Shown in pieces: positions 15,285 to 25,063 of a stretch of DNA of 58,287 bases. The notes below the pieces were generated by a model. The model did no database searches. It saw nothing but the letters and a program-made list of their open reading frames with translations, and was not told the DNA's origin. Origin of the DNA: an uncultured Gemmatimonadota bacterium (GTDB lineage: Bacteria > Gemmatimonadota > Gemmatimonadetes > Gemmatimonadales > Gemmatimonadaceae); contig CAMLDY010000007.1 in the NCBI GenBank assembly GCA_946478895.1, positions 1 to 58,287 on the forward strand, given 5' to 3'. The number at the start of each line of letters is the position of its first letter. Positions within the stretch are counted from its first letter, which is position 1. A program made the translations under genes and the position numbers.

Positions 15285-15401
15285 GTGAAAGTTCGTAGCA
15301 GCGTGAAGCCGATCTGCGAGCACTGCAAGGTCATCAAGCGGCAGGGCGTGACCCGCATCATCTGCAAGCGCAATCCAAAACACAAGCAAAAGCAGGGCTG
15401 A
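15285..15401 (+). CDS. rpmJ: 50S ribosomal protein L36
   Basis: A 38-aa protein, [20 protein letters not shown] onward. It is the zinc-binding form with Cys11, Cys14, Cys27 and His33. GTG 15285 has GGAG six bases upstream. A longer open frame from 15177 adds unrelated residues and is rejected. It heads the operon; infA, secY and adk, which often precede it, are not here. rpsM starts 3 bases after its stop. Confidence 0.95.
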   Translation: MKVRSSVKPICEHCKVIKRQGVTRIICKRNPKHKQKQG

Positions 15402-15403
15402 TA

Positions 15404-15781
15404 ATGGCGCGTATTGCTGGCGTGGATCTCCCGCGTGAGAAAAAGGTCGAGATCGGCCTCACTTACATCTTCGGTGTCGGCCGCGCGACTGCGCGACGGA
15501 TTCTGGAGTCGACCGGCGTCAATGCCGAGCAGCGCATTCGCGACCTGAACGACGCCGATGTCAACCGGCTGCGTCAGGCAATCGAGAAGGATTTTCGCGT
15601 CGAGGGCGCGCTGCGCACCGAGATCGCGATGAACATCAAGCGCCTGATGGACATTGGCAGCTACCGGGGCATTCGCCACCGCCGTGGCCTGCCGGTCCGT
15701 GGTCAGCGCACGCACACCAACGCCCGCACCAAGAAGGGCCCACGCCGCGCAATCGCCGGCAAGAAGAAGGTAACGAAGTAA
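15404..15781 (+). CDS. rpsM: 30S ribosomal protein S13
   Basis: Small-subunit head protein contacting tRNA and the large subunit, 125 aa. The sequence opens [20 protein letters not shown] with the GIGxxxA-like [11 protein letters not shown] turn, and ends with the basic [14 protein letters not shown] tail that approaches the P site. Standard length. Sits 3 bases after rpmJ and 5 before rpsK. Confidence 0.97.
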   Translation: MARIAGVDLPREKKVEIGLTYIFGVGRATARRILESTGVNAEQRIRDLNDADVNRLRQAIEKDFRVEGALRTEIAMNIKRLMDIGSYRGIRHRRGLPVRGQRTHTNARTKKGPRRAIAGKKKVTK

Positions 15782-15785
15782 TCCT

Positions 15786-16163
15786 ATGGCTATTGGAAAG
15801 AAGACCAAGCGCATAATCGAGGCGGAAGGCGTCGCCCACGTCAGCGCCACGTTCAACAACACGACCATCACCATCACCGACAGTCACGGGAACACCATCT
15901 CGTGGGGCTCGTCGGGCAAGGCGGGCTTCAAGGGATCGAAGAAGTCGACGCCGTTTGCCGCGACGGTCGCCGGTGAACAGGCTGGACGCGAAGCGTTCAC
16001 GCTCGGCGTTCGTCGGGTGCACGTGAGGGTTCAGGGGCCGGGCTCGGGTCGCGAGTCGGCGATCCAGGCGCTCGTCGCCGCTGGCTTGCAGGTCAAGTCG
16101 ATCAAGGACGTCACGCCGATTCCGCACAACGGCTGCCGCCCGCCCAAGCGCCGGAGAGTCTGA
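15786..16163 (+). CDS. rpsK: 30S ribosomal protein S11
   Basis: Platform protein near the mRNA exit and E site, 125 aa. Conserved blocks are [36 protein letters not shown] and the C-terminal [18 protein letters not shown]. Position between rpsM and rpsD is the canonical alpha-operon order. Confidence 0.97.
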   Translation: MAIGKKTKRIIEAEGVAHVSATFNNTTITITDSHGNTISWGSSGKAGFKGSKKSTPFAATVAGEQAGREAFTLGVRRVHVRVQGPGSGRESAIQALVAAGLQVKSIKDVTPIPHNGCRPPKRRRV

Positions 16164-16166
16164 CCG

Positions 16167-16799
16167 ATGCGCTATACCGATGCGAGCTGCAGGCAGTGCC
16201 GCCGAGAGGGAACCAAGCTCTTCCTCAAGGCCACCAAGTGCTTCACCGAGAAGTGCCCCGTCGAGCGTCGTCCGACGCCGCCGGGTCAGCACGGCGCTTC
16301 GACCGCCCGGCGTCGGAAGATGTCGGAGTACTCGAAGCAGCTGCGCGAGAAGCAGAAGATCAAGCGCATCTACGGCGTAAGCGAGAGACAGTTCCGCAAC
16401 ACCTTCGAGCGCGTTGCACCGCTGCCGGGCATTACGGGACACAATCTTCTCGCCGCGCTCGAGTCGCGTCTCGACAACGTGGTGTACCGGATGGGTTTTG
16501 CCGGCAGCCGCAAGGCAGCGCGCCAGCTCATTCGCCACCGTCACGTCGAGGTGAACCAGAAGTCGGTCGACATCCCGAGCTACCTCGTGCAGCCCGGTCA
16601 GGAAATTCGCGTCCGCATGAAGTCACGCGAGCAGGCGAGCGTGATGGCGGCGATGGATCAGTCGAGCCGCGGCGCGCCGCTGTCCTGGATCGCCGTCGAT
16701 CGCGACACCTTCAGCGGCAGAATGCTGGAGCGTCCAACGCGTCCAAATATTCCAATCGCCGCCCAGGAGCAGTTGGTCGTCGAGCTGTACTCGAAGTAA
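16167..16799 (+). CDS. rpsD: 30S ribosomal protein S4 (zinc-binding type)
   Basis: Primary 16S rRNA-binding and assembly protein, 210 aa, often an autoregulator of its operon. It carries the zinc-type N-terminus with Cys8, Cys11, Cys25 and Cys30. The core has YGVSERQFRNTF and the S4 RNA-binding domain (SRLDNVVYRMGFAGSRKAARQLIRHRHVEVN). The stop is directly followed by the heptamer array at 16800. A 212-bp spacer separates it from rpoA, longer than in typical alpha operons. Confidence 0.97.
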   Translation: MRYTDASCRQCRREGTKLFLKATKCFTEKCPVERRPTPPGQHGASTARRRKMSEYSKQLREKQKIKRIYGVSERQFRNTFERVAPLPGITGHNLLAALESRLDNVVYRMGFAGSRKAARQLIRHRHVEVNQKSVDIPSYLVQPGQEIRVRMKSREQASVMAAMDQSSRGAPLSWIAVDRDTFSGRMLERPTRPNIPIAAQEQLVVELYSK

Positions 16800-16834
16800 G
16801 CGGGAGGCGGGAAGCGGGAAGCGGGAGGCGGCAA
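16800..16834 (+). repeat. Heptamer tandem array (GCGGGAR)5 after rpsD
   Basis: Units read GCGGGAG, GCGGGAA, GCGGGAA, GCGGGAG, GCGGCAA, beginning on the first base after the rpsD stop codon. It is the same unit as the arrays in the E2 gene. Downstream to 16930 the spacer also has several GTCCGCAGT/GTCCGAGT-like short repeats. Confidence 0.9.
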
Positions 16835-16945
16835 GCCGCTTCGCATTATCCCAAGTCCGCAGTAGTCCGCAGTCCGAATTGCGCAGTACGTCAGCAATCA
16901 GCAATGCAGTCCGAGTCCAAGTCCGCAGCAGTTAGAAGGACGAGA

Positions 16946-16981
16946 CCCTAACTCTCGTTACGGGCTCACCGCGCGTTAGGG
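16946..16981 (+). promoter_or_regulatory. Possible stem in the rpoA leader
   Basis: CCCTAAC (16946-16952) can pair with GTTAGGG (16975-16981) around a 22-base loop, just upstream of the AAGGA site at 16998-17002 and the rpoA start. It is a 7-bp stem, so support is modest. No convincing promoter was found in this spacer. Confidence 0.3.
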
Positions 16982-17011
16982 GCGGGGTGGCACGTTCAAG
17001 GAAAAGAAAAA

Positions 17012-18088
17012 ATGGCAACCGCAATTGATCTCAGGGGACTTGTCCGTCCGCAGCTCGTCGAAGCGACCAAGCGCGAAGACAATCCCAATGTCGCAGAATT
17101 CAGACTCCAGCCGCTCGAGCGCGGCTTCGGACACACCCTCGGAAACGCGATGCGCCGGCTCTTGCTGTCGTCGCTCCGCGGCTCGGCCGTCTGGGGGTTC
17201 CGCATCGATGGCGTGCTCCATGAGCACCAGACCATTCCTGGTGTGGTCGAAGATGTCCATCAGATCATCGGCAATCTCAAGTCGCTGACCCTGTCGCTCG
17301 ACGAAGGCGTCGAGAATACCGTGCTGCGCATCTCGCGCGGATCGGCGGGCCCGGTGACCGCGAGTGACATCGAGAATCAGAGCGGTGTCACGATCATCGA
17401 TCGCAATCATCACCTGTTCACTTTGCAGGGAGATCGCGAGATCAACGTCGAGCTGTACGTCGGACGCGGCCGCGGCTACGTCGAGGCCGATCAGCACGTC
17501 GTCGACAAGACGCTGCCCGTCGATGTCGTCAGAATTGACTCGATCTACAACCCGGTTCGTCGCGCCAACTTCGCTGTCGCCGAGACGCGCGTTGGCCAGC
17601 GCACCGACTACGATCGTCTGACGCTGACCGTCGAGACCAACGGAACGATCACGCCGGAAGAGGCCGTGAGCTACGCCGCGGCGCTGGCGCAGACCCACTT
17701 CCAGTACTTCGCCGGCTTCGGCTCCCATGCGTCGGCCCCGCTCACTCCGGGCACAGATATGCCGGGTGGGGACGCGCACCGTCTCGCCGATCTGCTGCGC
17801 ACTCCGATCGAGGATTTCGAGCTGTCGGTTCGCTCGGTGAACTCGCTCAAGAACTCCAACATTCGCACCCTCGGCGATCTGGTCCGGCAGAGCGAAAGCC
17901 AGATCCTGCAGGTAAAGAACTTCGGCAAGAAGTCACTGAACGAGATCGCGGATCTGCTAGAGAGAGAGAATCTCAACTTCGGCATGAAGTACGAGGAGTC
18001 TCCCGACGGCGTCCGGATCACCGATCAGGGCACGCCGCCAAACCGTAACGTCGCCACTGTCGGCGCCGACGACGAAGAGGAAGTGTAA
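17012..18088 (+). CDS. rpoA: DNA-directed RNA polymerase subunit alpha
   Basis: Platform for RNA polymerase assembly, 358 aa. The N-terminal dimerisation domain has PLERGFGHTLGNAMRRLLLSSLRGSAVWGF. The C-terminal domain contains LSVRSVNSLKNSNIRTLGDLV and LQVKNFGKKSLNEI, which bind UP elements and activators. The acidic C-terminal end (GADDEEEV) extends beyond the usual 315-330 aa. AAGGA sits 9 bases before the ATG. rplQ starts 2 bases after the stop. Confidence 0.97.
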   Translation: MATAIDLRGLVRPQLVEATKREDNPNVAEFRLQPLERGFGHTLGNAMRRLLLSSLRGSAVWGFRIDGVLHEHQTIPGVVEDVHQIIGNLKSLTLSLDEGVENTVLRISRGSAGPVTASDIENQSGVTIIDRNHHLFTLQGDREINVELYVGRGRGYVEADQHVVDKTLPVDVVRIDSIYNPVRRANFAVAETRVGQRTDYDRLTLTVETNGTITPEEAVSYAAALAQTHFQYFAGFGSHASAPLTPGTDMPGGDAHRLADLLRTPIEDFELSVRSVNSLKNSNIRTLGDLVRQSESQILQVKNFGKKSLNEIADLLERENLNFGMKYEESPDGVRITDQGTPPNRNVATVGADDEEEV

Positions 18089-18090
18089 GG

Positions 18091-18453
18091 ATGCGTCACC
18101 GTAAAGTCGGCCGGCAGCTTCGGCGCACCAGCGAGCAAAAGCTGGCGCTGATGCGGAGTCTGGCCAAAGCGCTGATCGAGCGCGGCGCGATCGAGACGAC
18201 CGAGGCGAAAGCCAAGGAGCTCCGTCCGTTCGTCGAGAAGCTGATCACCAAGGCCAAGACCGGCACGCTGCACAACCGCCGGCTCGCCGGCCGCCACGTC
18301 GCACACCGCGAGACCGCGGACAAGCTGTTTCAGGAGATCGGTCCGCGCTTCGCGAGCAGAAAGGGCGGGTACACCAGGATTCTCAAGACCGGCCACCGCA
18401 AGGGCGATGGCGCCGAGATGGCTCGCATCGAGCTGATCGGGACGGAGGGCTAA
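18091..18453 (+). CDS. rplQ: 50S ribosomal protein L17
   Basis: Exit-tunnel-side protein, 120 aa. [20 protein letters not shown] and [33 protein letters not shown] are diagnostic. It follows rpoA as in most bacteria and shares one base with rpmB (TAATG). Confidence 0.97.
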   Translation: MRHRKVGRQLRRTSEQKLALMRSLAKALIERGAIETTEAKAKELRPFVEKLITKAKTGTLHNRRLAGRHVAHRETADKLFQEIGPRFASRKGGYTRILKTGHRKGDGAEMARIELIGTEG

Positions 18454-18674
18454 TGGCGCAGATCAAGAGAAATCGCTGCTACGTGTGCGACAAGGGCGTC
18501 GCCTACGGCAACAACGTCTCGCACGCGAACAACAAGACCCGCCGCACCTGGAAGCCAAACCTTCAGGTCGCCCGGATCATGATCGACGGCAAGATCACCA
18601 AGGTGAAGGTGTGCACCCGCTGCCTTCACGCGGGGAAAGTGGTGCGCGCGCCGAGAGGGAAGAGCGCTGCTTAG
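18453..18674 (+). CDS. rpmB: 50S ribosomal protein L28 (zinc-ribbon type)
   Basis: A 73-aa large-subunit protein with conserved [20 protein letters not shown]. It carries two CxxC knuckles, Cys9/Cys12 and Cys54/Cys57, so it is the zinc-dependent form. L28 after L17 is not the usual alpha-operon ending; it normally pairs with L33. Its stop is followed by a strong terminator, closing the operon. Confidence 0.95.
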   Translation: MAQIKRNRCYVCDKGVAYGNNVSHANNKTRRTWKPNLQVARIMIDGKITKVKVCTRCLHAGKVVRAPRGKSAA

Positions 18675-18694
18675 TCAGGTTGTGAGTTTGGAGG

Positions 18695-18723
18695 AAAAGG
18701 GAGCCCGTGGGGCTCCCTTTTTC
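18695..18723 (+). terminator. Rho-independent terminator after rpmB
   Basis: A 12-bp perfect stem, AAAAGGGAGCCC with GGGCTCCCTTTT, around a GTG loop, continuing into more T residues. It ends the rpmJ-rpmB operon. Confidence 0.92.
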
Positions 18724-18750
18724 GTAAATGCAACGGAACGGCGCGCTGAT

Positions 18751-18942
18751 AACTGCAACGGAACGGGTGCGAGATGTCAGTGGCGTAGATGCCAGTGACG
18801 AGTTCACAACGCCGGGACGTTACTACGTGGCGCTGGGTACAGGCAGCTGCCCGTACCGTAAATGCACCAAAGACGTCCCGACGTTTCGAACTTGAAGCTG
18901 GCCACTATGCCACTCACGTCTGGCACCCGTTCTGTTGCAGTT
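18751..18942. repeat. Long imperfect palindrome, family C
   Basis: A 192-bp inverted repeat fills most of the rpmB-carB gap. The outer arms, 45 bases each (18751-18795 and 18898-18942, left arm starting AACTGCAACGGAACGGGTGC), match with about nine differences. Pairing resumes with GTTCACAACGCCGGGACGT against ACGTCCCGACGTTTCGAAC. A small palindrome GGCAGCTGCC lies at the centre. The left flank holds a partial second copy of the outer end (TGCAACGGAACGG at 18729-18741). The 333-bp gap holds the terminator, this element and a 65-base stretch before carB in which I see no clear promoter. Confidence 0.87.
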
Positions 18943-19007
18943 AACGAACGCTGTACCGCCTCGTCCCTAGCCGACTAACTTTCGACCTGTGAACCACCTG
19001 ACGCCAA

Positions 19008-22000
19008 ATGCCCAAGCGAGCTGACCTCCACCGAATCCTGGTCATCGGCTCCGGCCCGATCGTCATCGGGCAGGGAGCGGAGTTCGACTATTCCGGCACC
19101 CAGGCGGCGAAGGCGCTCCGGGAAGAGGGGTTCGAGGTGATCCTCGTCAACTCCAATCCGGCGACGATCATGACCGATCCGGAGTTCGCGGATCGCACCT
19201 ACATTGAGCCCGTCACGCCGGAGTACGTCGAGCTGATCATCGCCAAGGAGCGGCCGGACGCGCTGCTTCCAACGATGGGCGGACAGACGGCGCTCAACGT
19301 CGCGATGAAGCTCGCCGAGAGCGGCGTGCTGGAGAAGTACGACGTCGAGCTGATCGGCGCCGACGCCCGCGCGATCGCGATGGCGGAGGACCGGAAGCTG
19401 TTCGGCGAAGCCATGAAGCGGATCGGGCTCGCGGTGCCGCAGGGCGGCATCGCCACAACGTTGGACGAAGCGTTCGACATCCTCGACATCACGAGCTTCC
19501 CCGCGATCATCCGGCCGGCCTTCACCCTCGGTGGCTCGGGTGGTGGGATCGCTTACAATCGCAATGAGTTCGAGGACATCGTGCGGCGGGGCCTCGATCT
19601 CTCGCCGGTGAGCCAGGTGCTGGTGGAGCGGAGCGTCATCGGCTGGAAGGAATTCGAGCTCGAGGTGATGCGCGACGGCGCCGACAACGTCGTGATCGTC
19701 TGCTCGATCGAGAACATCGATCCGATGGGCGTCCATACCGGCGACTCGATCACCGTCGCGCCGGCGATGACCCTCACCGATCGCGAGTACCAGACGATGC
19801 GAGATGCGGCGGTCGCCGTCATTCGCGAGATCGGCGTCGAGGCAGGCGGGTGCAACATCCAGTTCGCCATCAATCCGAGCGACGGCGAGATGCTCGTCAT
19901 CGAGATGAATCCCCGGGTGTCACGGTCTTCGGCGCTGGCGTCGAAGGCGACGGGTTTTCCAATCGCCCGGATCGGCACCAAGCTCGCCGTCGGCTACCGT
20001 CTCGACGAGATCCCCAACGACATCACGGGTACGACGCCGGCCTCCTTCGAGCCGGTGCTTGACTACGTGGTCGTAAAATGCCCGCGGTTCGCGTTCGAGA
20101 AATTCCGTGCTGCGAATCCGCGTCTTACGACGCAGATGAAATCCGTCGGCGAGTCGATGGCGATCGGCCGCACCTTCAAGGAAGCGTTCCAGAAGGCGTT
20201 GCGCGCGCTGGAGACCGGCCGGCCCGGTTGGGCGACAGCGAGCAGCCTCGCCGACGACCGGCTCGAGGACGACTCCGCCGAGACTCTGCGCGGCGCCCTG
20301 CGGCAGCCGACGCCGGAGCGGATCTTCCAGATCAAGCGCGCGCTCGAGACGGGATTTTCGATCGAGGAAGTCCACGAGCTGACCGGAATCGACCCGTGGT
20401 TCCTCTCGCAAATGCGCGAGCTACTCGAGGCTGAGCGCGCGTATGCAGCGCTGCCGGTTGTAGATCGGGAAGTGCTTTGGCGAATGAAGCGGATGGGATT
20501 TTCCGATCGGCAGCTGGCTGACGCCCGCGGCGAGACGGAGACTCAGGCGAGGGCGCGCCGCACCGGATTAGGAGTTCTGCCCGCCTACAAGATGGTCGAT
20601 ACCTGCGCCGGTGAGTTTCCGTCGGCGACGCCGTATCTGTACAGCAGCTACGACGAGGAAAGCGAAGCGCCGCGCACCGGTCGTGACTCGGTAGTGATCC
20701 TCGGCAGTGGTCCCAACCGCATCGGTCAGGGCGTTGAGTTCGACTACTGCTGCGTGCGCGCGGCACTCGCGCTCCGCGAACAGGGATACGAGACGATCAT
20801 GATCAACTCGAATCCCGAAACTGTCTCGACGGATTTCGACATCTCGGACAAGCTGTACTTCGAGCCGCTCACCCTCGAGCACGTGCTGGACATCGTGGAG
20901 CGGGAGCGGCCGCTGGGCGTGATCGTGCAGCTGGGCGGCCAGACTCCGCTGAAGCTGACTACCGGCCTCGCGAAAGCGGGCGTGCGCATACTGGGCACCC
21001 AGCCTGACGCCATCGACATTGCCGAGGATCGCCGCCGCTTCGACGCGATCGCGCGGAGTCTCGAGATACGACAGCCGGAAAACGGAACCGCCACCAGCCT
21101 CGAGGAAGCGGCGGAGGCGGCGGAAAGGATCGGCTACCCCGTGCTGGTACGTCCATCATACGTGCTCGGGGGCAGAGCGATGGAGATCGTTTATGACGAG
21201 CGCTCGCTCACCCAGTACTTCGAGCGCGCCGCAAAGGTCTCGGAAGACAAGCCGGTGCTGATCGACCGCTTTCTCGAGGATGCTTTCGAGGCGGATGTCG
21301 ATGCCATCTCCGACGGTGAGCGGGTGGTGATCGGCGGGGTGATGCAACACATCGAAGATGCCGGAATCCACTCCGGCGATTCCGCTTGCGTGCTGCCGCC
21401 TTATCTCATCGATCAGGAAGACATCGACGAGATGCGCCAGCACACCGTTGCGCTGGCAAAAGCCCTCAACGTCGTCGGCTTGATCAACGTCCAGTACGCG
21501 GTGAAGGACGGTCAGGTCTACGTGCTCGAGGTGAATCCGCGTGGCAGCCGCACCGTGCCCTTCGTGTCGAAGGCGATCGGAGTTCCGCTCGCGTCGATCG
21601 CAGCGAGGGTGATGCTCGGCGAATCGCTCGATGAGATCGGATTCACCGAGGAAGTCGCGCCGGCGTACATCTCCGTCAAGGAAGCGGTTTTTCCCTTCAA
21701 CAAATTCCGCGAGTTCGATCCGATTCTCGGCCCCGAGATGCGCTCGACCGGCGAAGTGATGGGCATCTCGGATTCCTTCGGCAGCGCCTTCGGGAAGGCG
21801 CAGCTCGCCGCCGACAACGTTCTGCCCACCGAAGGTGCGATCTTCATCACCGTGAACGATTCCGACAAGCGCGGCGTGACGCCGATCGCGCGACGGTTCC
21901 AGGAGATGGGGTTCCGGCTGGTTGCCACGGCGGGAACCGCCAAGTATCTGCGCGCCCGCGGCATTCCAACCGAGAGTGTGCTCAAGATCTACGAAGGTCG

Positions 22001-22250
22001 GCCGAATGGTGTCGACCTGATGTTGAATGGTGAGATCACCCTCCTGATCAACACGCCGCTGGGTAAGGAATCGCAGCGGGATGACTACACCATGCGGCAG
22101 GCCGCGATCGCCAACCACGTTGCGTACACGACGACCCTTTCGGCAGCCAACGCGGCCTGCGACGCGATTCTGGCGGCGAGGTCGCGACCGCCCTCGGTGC
22201 TCTCGCTGCAGGAGTGGCATGCGCGGATCCCCAGGGAAGCAGGGGTCTGA
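19008..22250 (+). CDS. carB: Carbamoyl-phosphate synthase large subunit
   Basis: Makes carbamoyl phosphate from ammonia, bicarbonate and two ATP for pyrimidine and arginine synthesis; 1080 aa, full length. Two homologous ATP-grasp halves start at [17 protein letters not shown] and [16 protein letters not shown]. The methylglyoxal-synthase-like allosteric domain is at about 940-1060 ([19 protein letters not shown]). No carA is in the window, so the glutaminase subunit is encoded elsewhere. There is no obvious Shine-Dalgarno before ATG 19008. Its stop overlaps the next ATG (TGATG), coupling it to a sugar-nucleotide gene, an unusual partner. Confidence 0.97.
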   Translation: MPKRADLHRILVIGSGPIVIGQGAEFDYSGTQAAKALREEGFEVILVNSNPATIMTDPEFADRTYIEPVTPEYVELIIAKERPDALLPTMGGQTALNVAMKLAESGVLEKYDVELIGADARAIAMAEDRKLFGEAMKRIGLAVPQGGIATTLDEAFDILDITSFPAIIRPAFTLGGSGGGIAYNRNEFEDIVRRGLDLSPVSQVLVERSVIGWKEFELEVMRDGADNVVIVCSIENIDPMGVHTGDSITVAPAMTLTDREYQTMRDAAVAVIREIGVEAGGCNIQFAINPSDGEMLVIEMNPRVSRSSALASKATGFPIARIGTKLAVGYRLDEIPNDITGTTPASFEPVLDYVVVKCPRFAFEKFRAANPRLTTQMKSVGESMAIGRTFKEAFQKALRALETGRPGWATASSLADDRLEDDSAETLRGALRQPTPERIFQIKRALETGFSIEEVHELTGIDPWFLSQMRELLEAERAYAALPVVDREVLWRMKRMGFSDRQLADARGETETQARARRTGLGVLPAYKMVDTCAGEFPSATPYLYSSYDEESEAPRTGRDSVVILGSGPNRIGQGVEFDYCCVRAALALREQGYETIMINSNPETVSTDFDISDKLYFEPLTLEHVLDIVERERPLGVIVQLGGQTPLKLTTGLAKAGVRILGTQPDAIDIAEDRRRFDAIARSLEIRQPENGTATSLEEAAEAAERIGYPVLVRPSYVLGGRAMEIVYDERSLTQYFERAAKVSEDKPVLIDRFLEDAFEADVDAISDGERVVIGGVMQHIEDAGIHSGDSACVLPPYLIDQEDIDEMRQHTVALAKALNVVGLINVQYAVKDGQVYVLEVNPRGSRTVPFVSKAIGVPLASIAARVMLGESLDEIGFTEEVAPAYISVKEAVFPFNKFREFDPILGPEMRSTGEVMGISDSFGSAFGKAQLAADNVLPTEGAIFITVNDSDKRGVTPIARRFQEMGFRLVATAGTAKYLRARGIPTESVLKIYEGRPNGVDLMLNGEITLLINTPLGKESQRDDYTMRQAAIANHVAYTTTLSAANAACDAILAARSRPPSVLSLQEWHARIPREAGV

Positions 22251-22819
22251 TGGGCGATCCCTTCATCCACGAGTCTGCCTACGTCGACGATGGGGCCCGG
22301 ATCGGGGCCGACACAAAAGTGTGGCATTTCTGCCACGTTTTGGGCGGTGCGGTGATCGGGGAGCGGTGCTCACTGGGCCAGAACGTGGTGGTAATGAATG
22401 GCGTGAGAATCGCCAATAACGTGAAGATCCAGAACAACGTCTCGGTTTATGAGGGCGTGGAGCTGGAGGACGACGTCTTTTGCGGGCCCTCGATGGTCTT
22501 TACCAACGTGGTGAACCCCCGCTCCCACGTGTCCCGGAAAAATGAATACAAGCGCACCCTCGTGCGGCGCGGCGCGACGATTGGGGCAAATGCCACCATT
22601 GTCTGCGGCGTGACGCTGGACGAGTATGCGTTTGTCGGCGCGGGTAGCGTTGTAACGAAGGATGTTCCCGCGTACGCCCTGATGGTCGGGGTACCGGCGC
22701 GACGAGTGGGATGGATGTGCCAGTGTGGGGAGCGACTGCCGGACGCGAGTCCCGAGCAGTGCAAGGTTTGCGGAACGAAATACAAATTGTCGGGTGGCAA
22801 GCTGGGGAGAATCTCCTGA
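22250..22819 (+). CDS. wbpD: WbpD-like N-acetyltransferase (left-handed beta-helix)
   Basis: Acetylates the 3-amino group of UDP-2-acetamido-3-amino-2,3-dideoxy-glucuronate. At 189 aa it shows hexapeptide repeats ([35 protein letters not shown]) and [22 protein letters not shown], closely in the WbpD/WlbB style. The C-terminus adds a four-Cys knuckle, [22 protein letters not shown], probably structural zinc. ATG 22250 overlaps carB by one base; the extension to 22214 is inside carB and rejected. Wbp-type neighbours follow directly. Confidence 0.85.
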   Translation: MGDPFIHESAYVDDGARIGADTKVWHFCHVLGGAVIGERCSLGQNVVVMNGVRIANNVKIQNNVSVYEGVELEDDVFCGPSMVFTNVVNPRSHVSRKNEYKRTLVRRGATIGANATIVCGVTLDEYAFVGAGSVVTKDVPAYALMVGVPARRVGWMCQCGERLPDASPEQCKVCGTKYKLSGGKLGRIS

Positions 22820-22820
22820 A

Positions 22821-23864
22821 TTGAGCGAGAAGAACTTTCGGATCGCGCTGGTAGGCGCGGGGCGCATCAGCAAGAATCATTTCGAGGCGATCGAGCAGAT
22901 CGACGGTCTCGAGCTGGTTGCCGTTTGCGATGCCGATCCGGAGCGCGCTGCCGCCGCGGGTGAGCGGTGGAAAGTGCCCGCCTTCACCTCGTACGAGACG
23001 ATGCTCAAGGAGAGCAGCGCCGAGGTGATTACGATTGCGACGCCGTCGGGGCTGCACGCCGAGCACGGAATTGCGGCGGCGCGCGCAGGTCGGCACGTCG
23101 TGATGGAGAAGCCGATGGCGATCTCGCTCACCGGCGCCGACGAGCTCGTTCACACCTGCGACAAGGCGGGCGTCCAGCTTTTCGTCGTCAAGCAAAACCG
23201 GTTGAATCCACCGATCCAGCTGCTGAAGCGCGCAGTCGACCGCGGGCGGTTCGGGCGGATCTACATGGCGAGCTGCACCGTGCACTGGGCGCGGCCGCAG
23301 GAGTACTACGACCAGGCGCCGTGGCGCGGGACGTGGGAATTCGACGGCGGCGCGTTCATGAATCAGGCCTCACACTACGTCGATCTGATCCAGTGGCTGA
23401 TGGGCCCCGTCGAAAGCGTGATGGCAAAGACCGCGACGCTCGCGCGACGGATCGAGACTGAAGACACCGGTGTCGCAATTCTGAAATTCCGTTCCGGCGC
23501 GCTCGGCTCGATCCAGGTGACCATGCTCGCGTTCCCGCGTAATCTCGAGGGGTCGATCACTGTGCTCGGCGAGAAAGGCTCGGTGAAGATCGGCGGCACG
23601 GCGGTCAACAAAGTCGAGAACTGGCAGTTCGCCGAATACGACGATGACGACAAGCTGGTGATGGCAGCCGACACCAATCCGCCGAACGTCTATGGCCTCG
23701 GGCACCAGGGCTATTATCGCAACGTGCTGGCGGTGTTGCGTGGCGAGGCCAAGCCGGACACCGACGGGCGCGCGGGCCGGAAGTCGCTCGAGCTCATCCT
23801 CGGCATCTACGAATCCGCCAAGACGGGAAGAGAGGTTCCGCTGCCGTTGCGGGCCCAGGTTTAA
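22821..23864 (+). CDS. wbpB: WbpB-like UDP-GlcNAc-uronate 3-dehydrogenase
   Basis: A GFO/IDH/MocA oxidoreductase of 347 aa that oxidises C3 of UDP-N-acetylglucosaminuronate with NAD. The nucleotide fold has VGAGRISKNH, and the catalytic Lys is in VMEKPMAI. WEFDGGAFMNQASHYVDLIQWLMG is the family active-site block. TTG 22821 lies one base after wbpD, with GGGGAGA upstream. A frame extension to 22725 would overlap wbpD. The function is assigned from resemblance plus the four-gene context. Confidence 0.85.
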   Translation: MSEKNFRIALVGAGRISKNHFEAIEQIDGLELVAVCDADPERAAAAGERWKVPAFTSYETMLKESSAEVITIATPSGLHAEHGIAAARAGRHVVMEKPMAISLTGADELVHTCDKAGVQLFVVKQNRLNPPIQLLKRAVDRGRFGRIYMASCTVHWARPQEYYDQAPWRGTWEFDGGAFMNQASHYVDLIQWLMGPVESVMAKTATLARRIETEDTGVAILKFRSGALGSIQVTMLAFPRNLEGSITVLGEKGSVKIGGTAVNKVENWQFAEYDDDDKLVMAADTNPPNVYGLGHQGYYRNVLAVLRGEAKPDTDGRAGRKSLELILGIYESAKTGREVPLPLRAQV

Positions 23865-23922
23865 GCGTCGCTGGCGTATATCTTTAACTGCTCCCCCGGA
23901 TTTTCATCACAACCCGATTGTC

Positions 23923-25035
23923 ATGGCAGTACCACTTCTCGACCTCAAGGCACAGCACGCGACGATCCGCGATTCGGTAATGAACGCGGTGACGAAAGTC
24001 GTCGACGACCAGGCGTTCATTCTCGGCGAGCCGGTGGAGCGTCTGGAGCGTGAGGTCGCGCACCTCTCGCACACGACTCACGCGATCGGTTGCGCCAACG
24101 GAACCGACGCGATCCTGTTGTCGCTGAGGGCGCTCGACGTGGGGCGTGGCGACGAGGTTTTGACGACGCCGTTCACGTTCTTCGCCACGGCGGGGGCGGT
24201 GCACAATGTCGGCGCGCGTCCAGTGTTTGCCGACATTGAGCCTGACACGTTCAACATCTCGGTGCAGTCGCTGGCGGCCAATCTCAAGCCGTCGACGAAG
24301 GCCGTGATTGCGGTCGACCTGTTTGGCCAGATGGCGCCGATCGAAGCGATCATGGATGCCGCCGGTGAGCGGCCGGTGATCGAGGATGCGGCGCAATCGA
24401 TCGGGGCGCGGCGGAAGATCGACGGCAAGTGGGTGATGGCGGGCGAGGCCGCGACTGTTGGCACCTTCAGCTTTTTTCCGTCGAAGAATCTGGGCGGCTA
24501 CGGCGATGGCGGGATGGTGGTGACCCAGAGCGACGAGATCGCGAAGCGGGTGAAGCGGCTGCGCGTCCACGGCGGCATGAAGACCTACTACCACGAGGAA
24601 GTCGGGTACAACAGCCGGCTGGACGCGCTGCAGGCAGCGGTGCTCTCGGCGAAGATGGAACGGCTCGCGTCGTGGAGCGCCGCGCGTCGGAAGAACGCGG
24701 CCTATTACGACGCAGCATTCGCCGACCTCGACGACGTGCGCACGCCGACCATCGATCCAGCCAACGAGTCCATCTACAACCAGTACACCCTCCGCGTGGC
24801 CCGACGCGACGCGCTGCAGGCGCATCTCAAGGAGAAGGAGATCGGATCGGCCGTGTACTATCCGCTCTCACTTCATCTGCAACCCTGCTTCGAGTACCTC
24901 GGCTACAAGCGCGGCGCGTTTCCCGAGAGCGAGAAAGCGGCGCAGGAAGTCATTTCGCTCCCGGTGTATCCCGAGCTCAAGCAGTCCCAGCTCGATGAAG
25001 TCATCGACGCAGTGCGCGGCTTCTACGGCCGCTAA
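23923..25035 (+). CDS. wbpE: WbpE-like PLP aminotransferase (DegT/DnrJ/EryC1)
   Basis: Transfers an amino group to the 3-keto sugar made by the WbpB-like enzyme; 370 aa. The family signature is present: GCANGTDAILLSLRAL, EDAAQSIGA, and the PLP-lysine in SFFPSKNLGGYGDGG. ATG 23923 begins MAVPLLDLKAQHATIRDSVM, the normal N-terminus; an upstream extension to 23692 overlaps wbpB. The 58-base gap contains TATATCTTTAA (23877-23887), a possible -10 region without a clear -35. Confidence 0.88.
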   Translation: MAVPLLDLKAQHATIRDSVMNAVTKVVDDQAFILGEPVERLEREVAHLSHTTHAIGCANGTDAILLSLRALDVGRGDEVLTTPFTFFATAGAVHNVGARPVFADIEPDTFNISVQSLAANLKPSTKAVIAVDLFGQMAPIEAIMDAAGERPVIEDAAQSIGARRKIDGKWVMAGEAATVGTFSFFPSKNLGGYGDGGMVVTQSDEIAKRVKRLRVHGGMKTYYHEEVGYNSRLDALQAAVLSAKMERLASWSAARRKNAAYYDAAFADLDDVRTPTIDPANESIYNQYTLRVARRDALQAHLKEKEIGSAVYYPLSLHLQPCFEYLGYKRGAFPESEKAAQEVISLPVYPELKQSQLDEVIDAVRGFYGR

Positions 25036-25063
25036 ACCAATCCTTCCACCAACAGAGTCAGAA

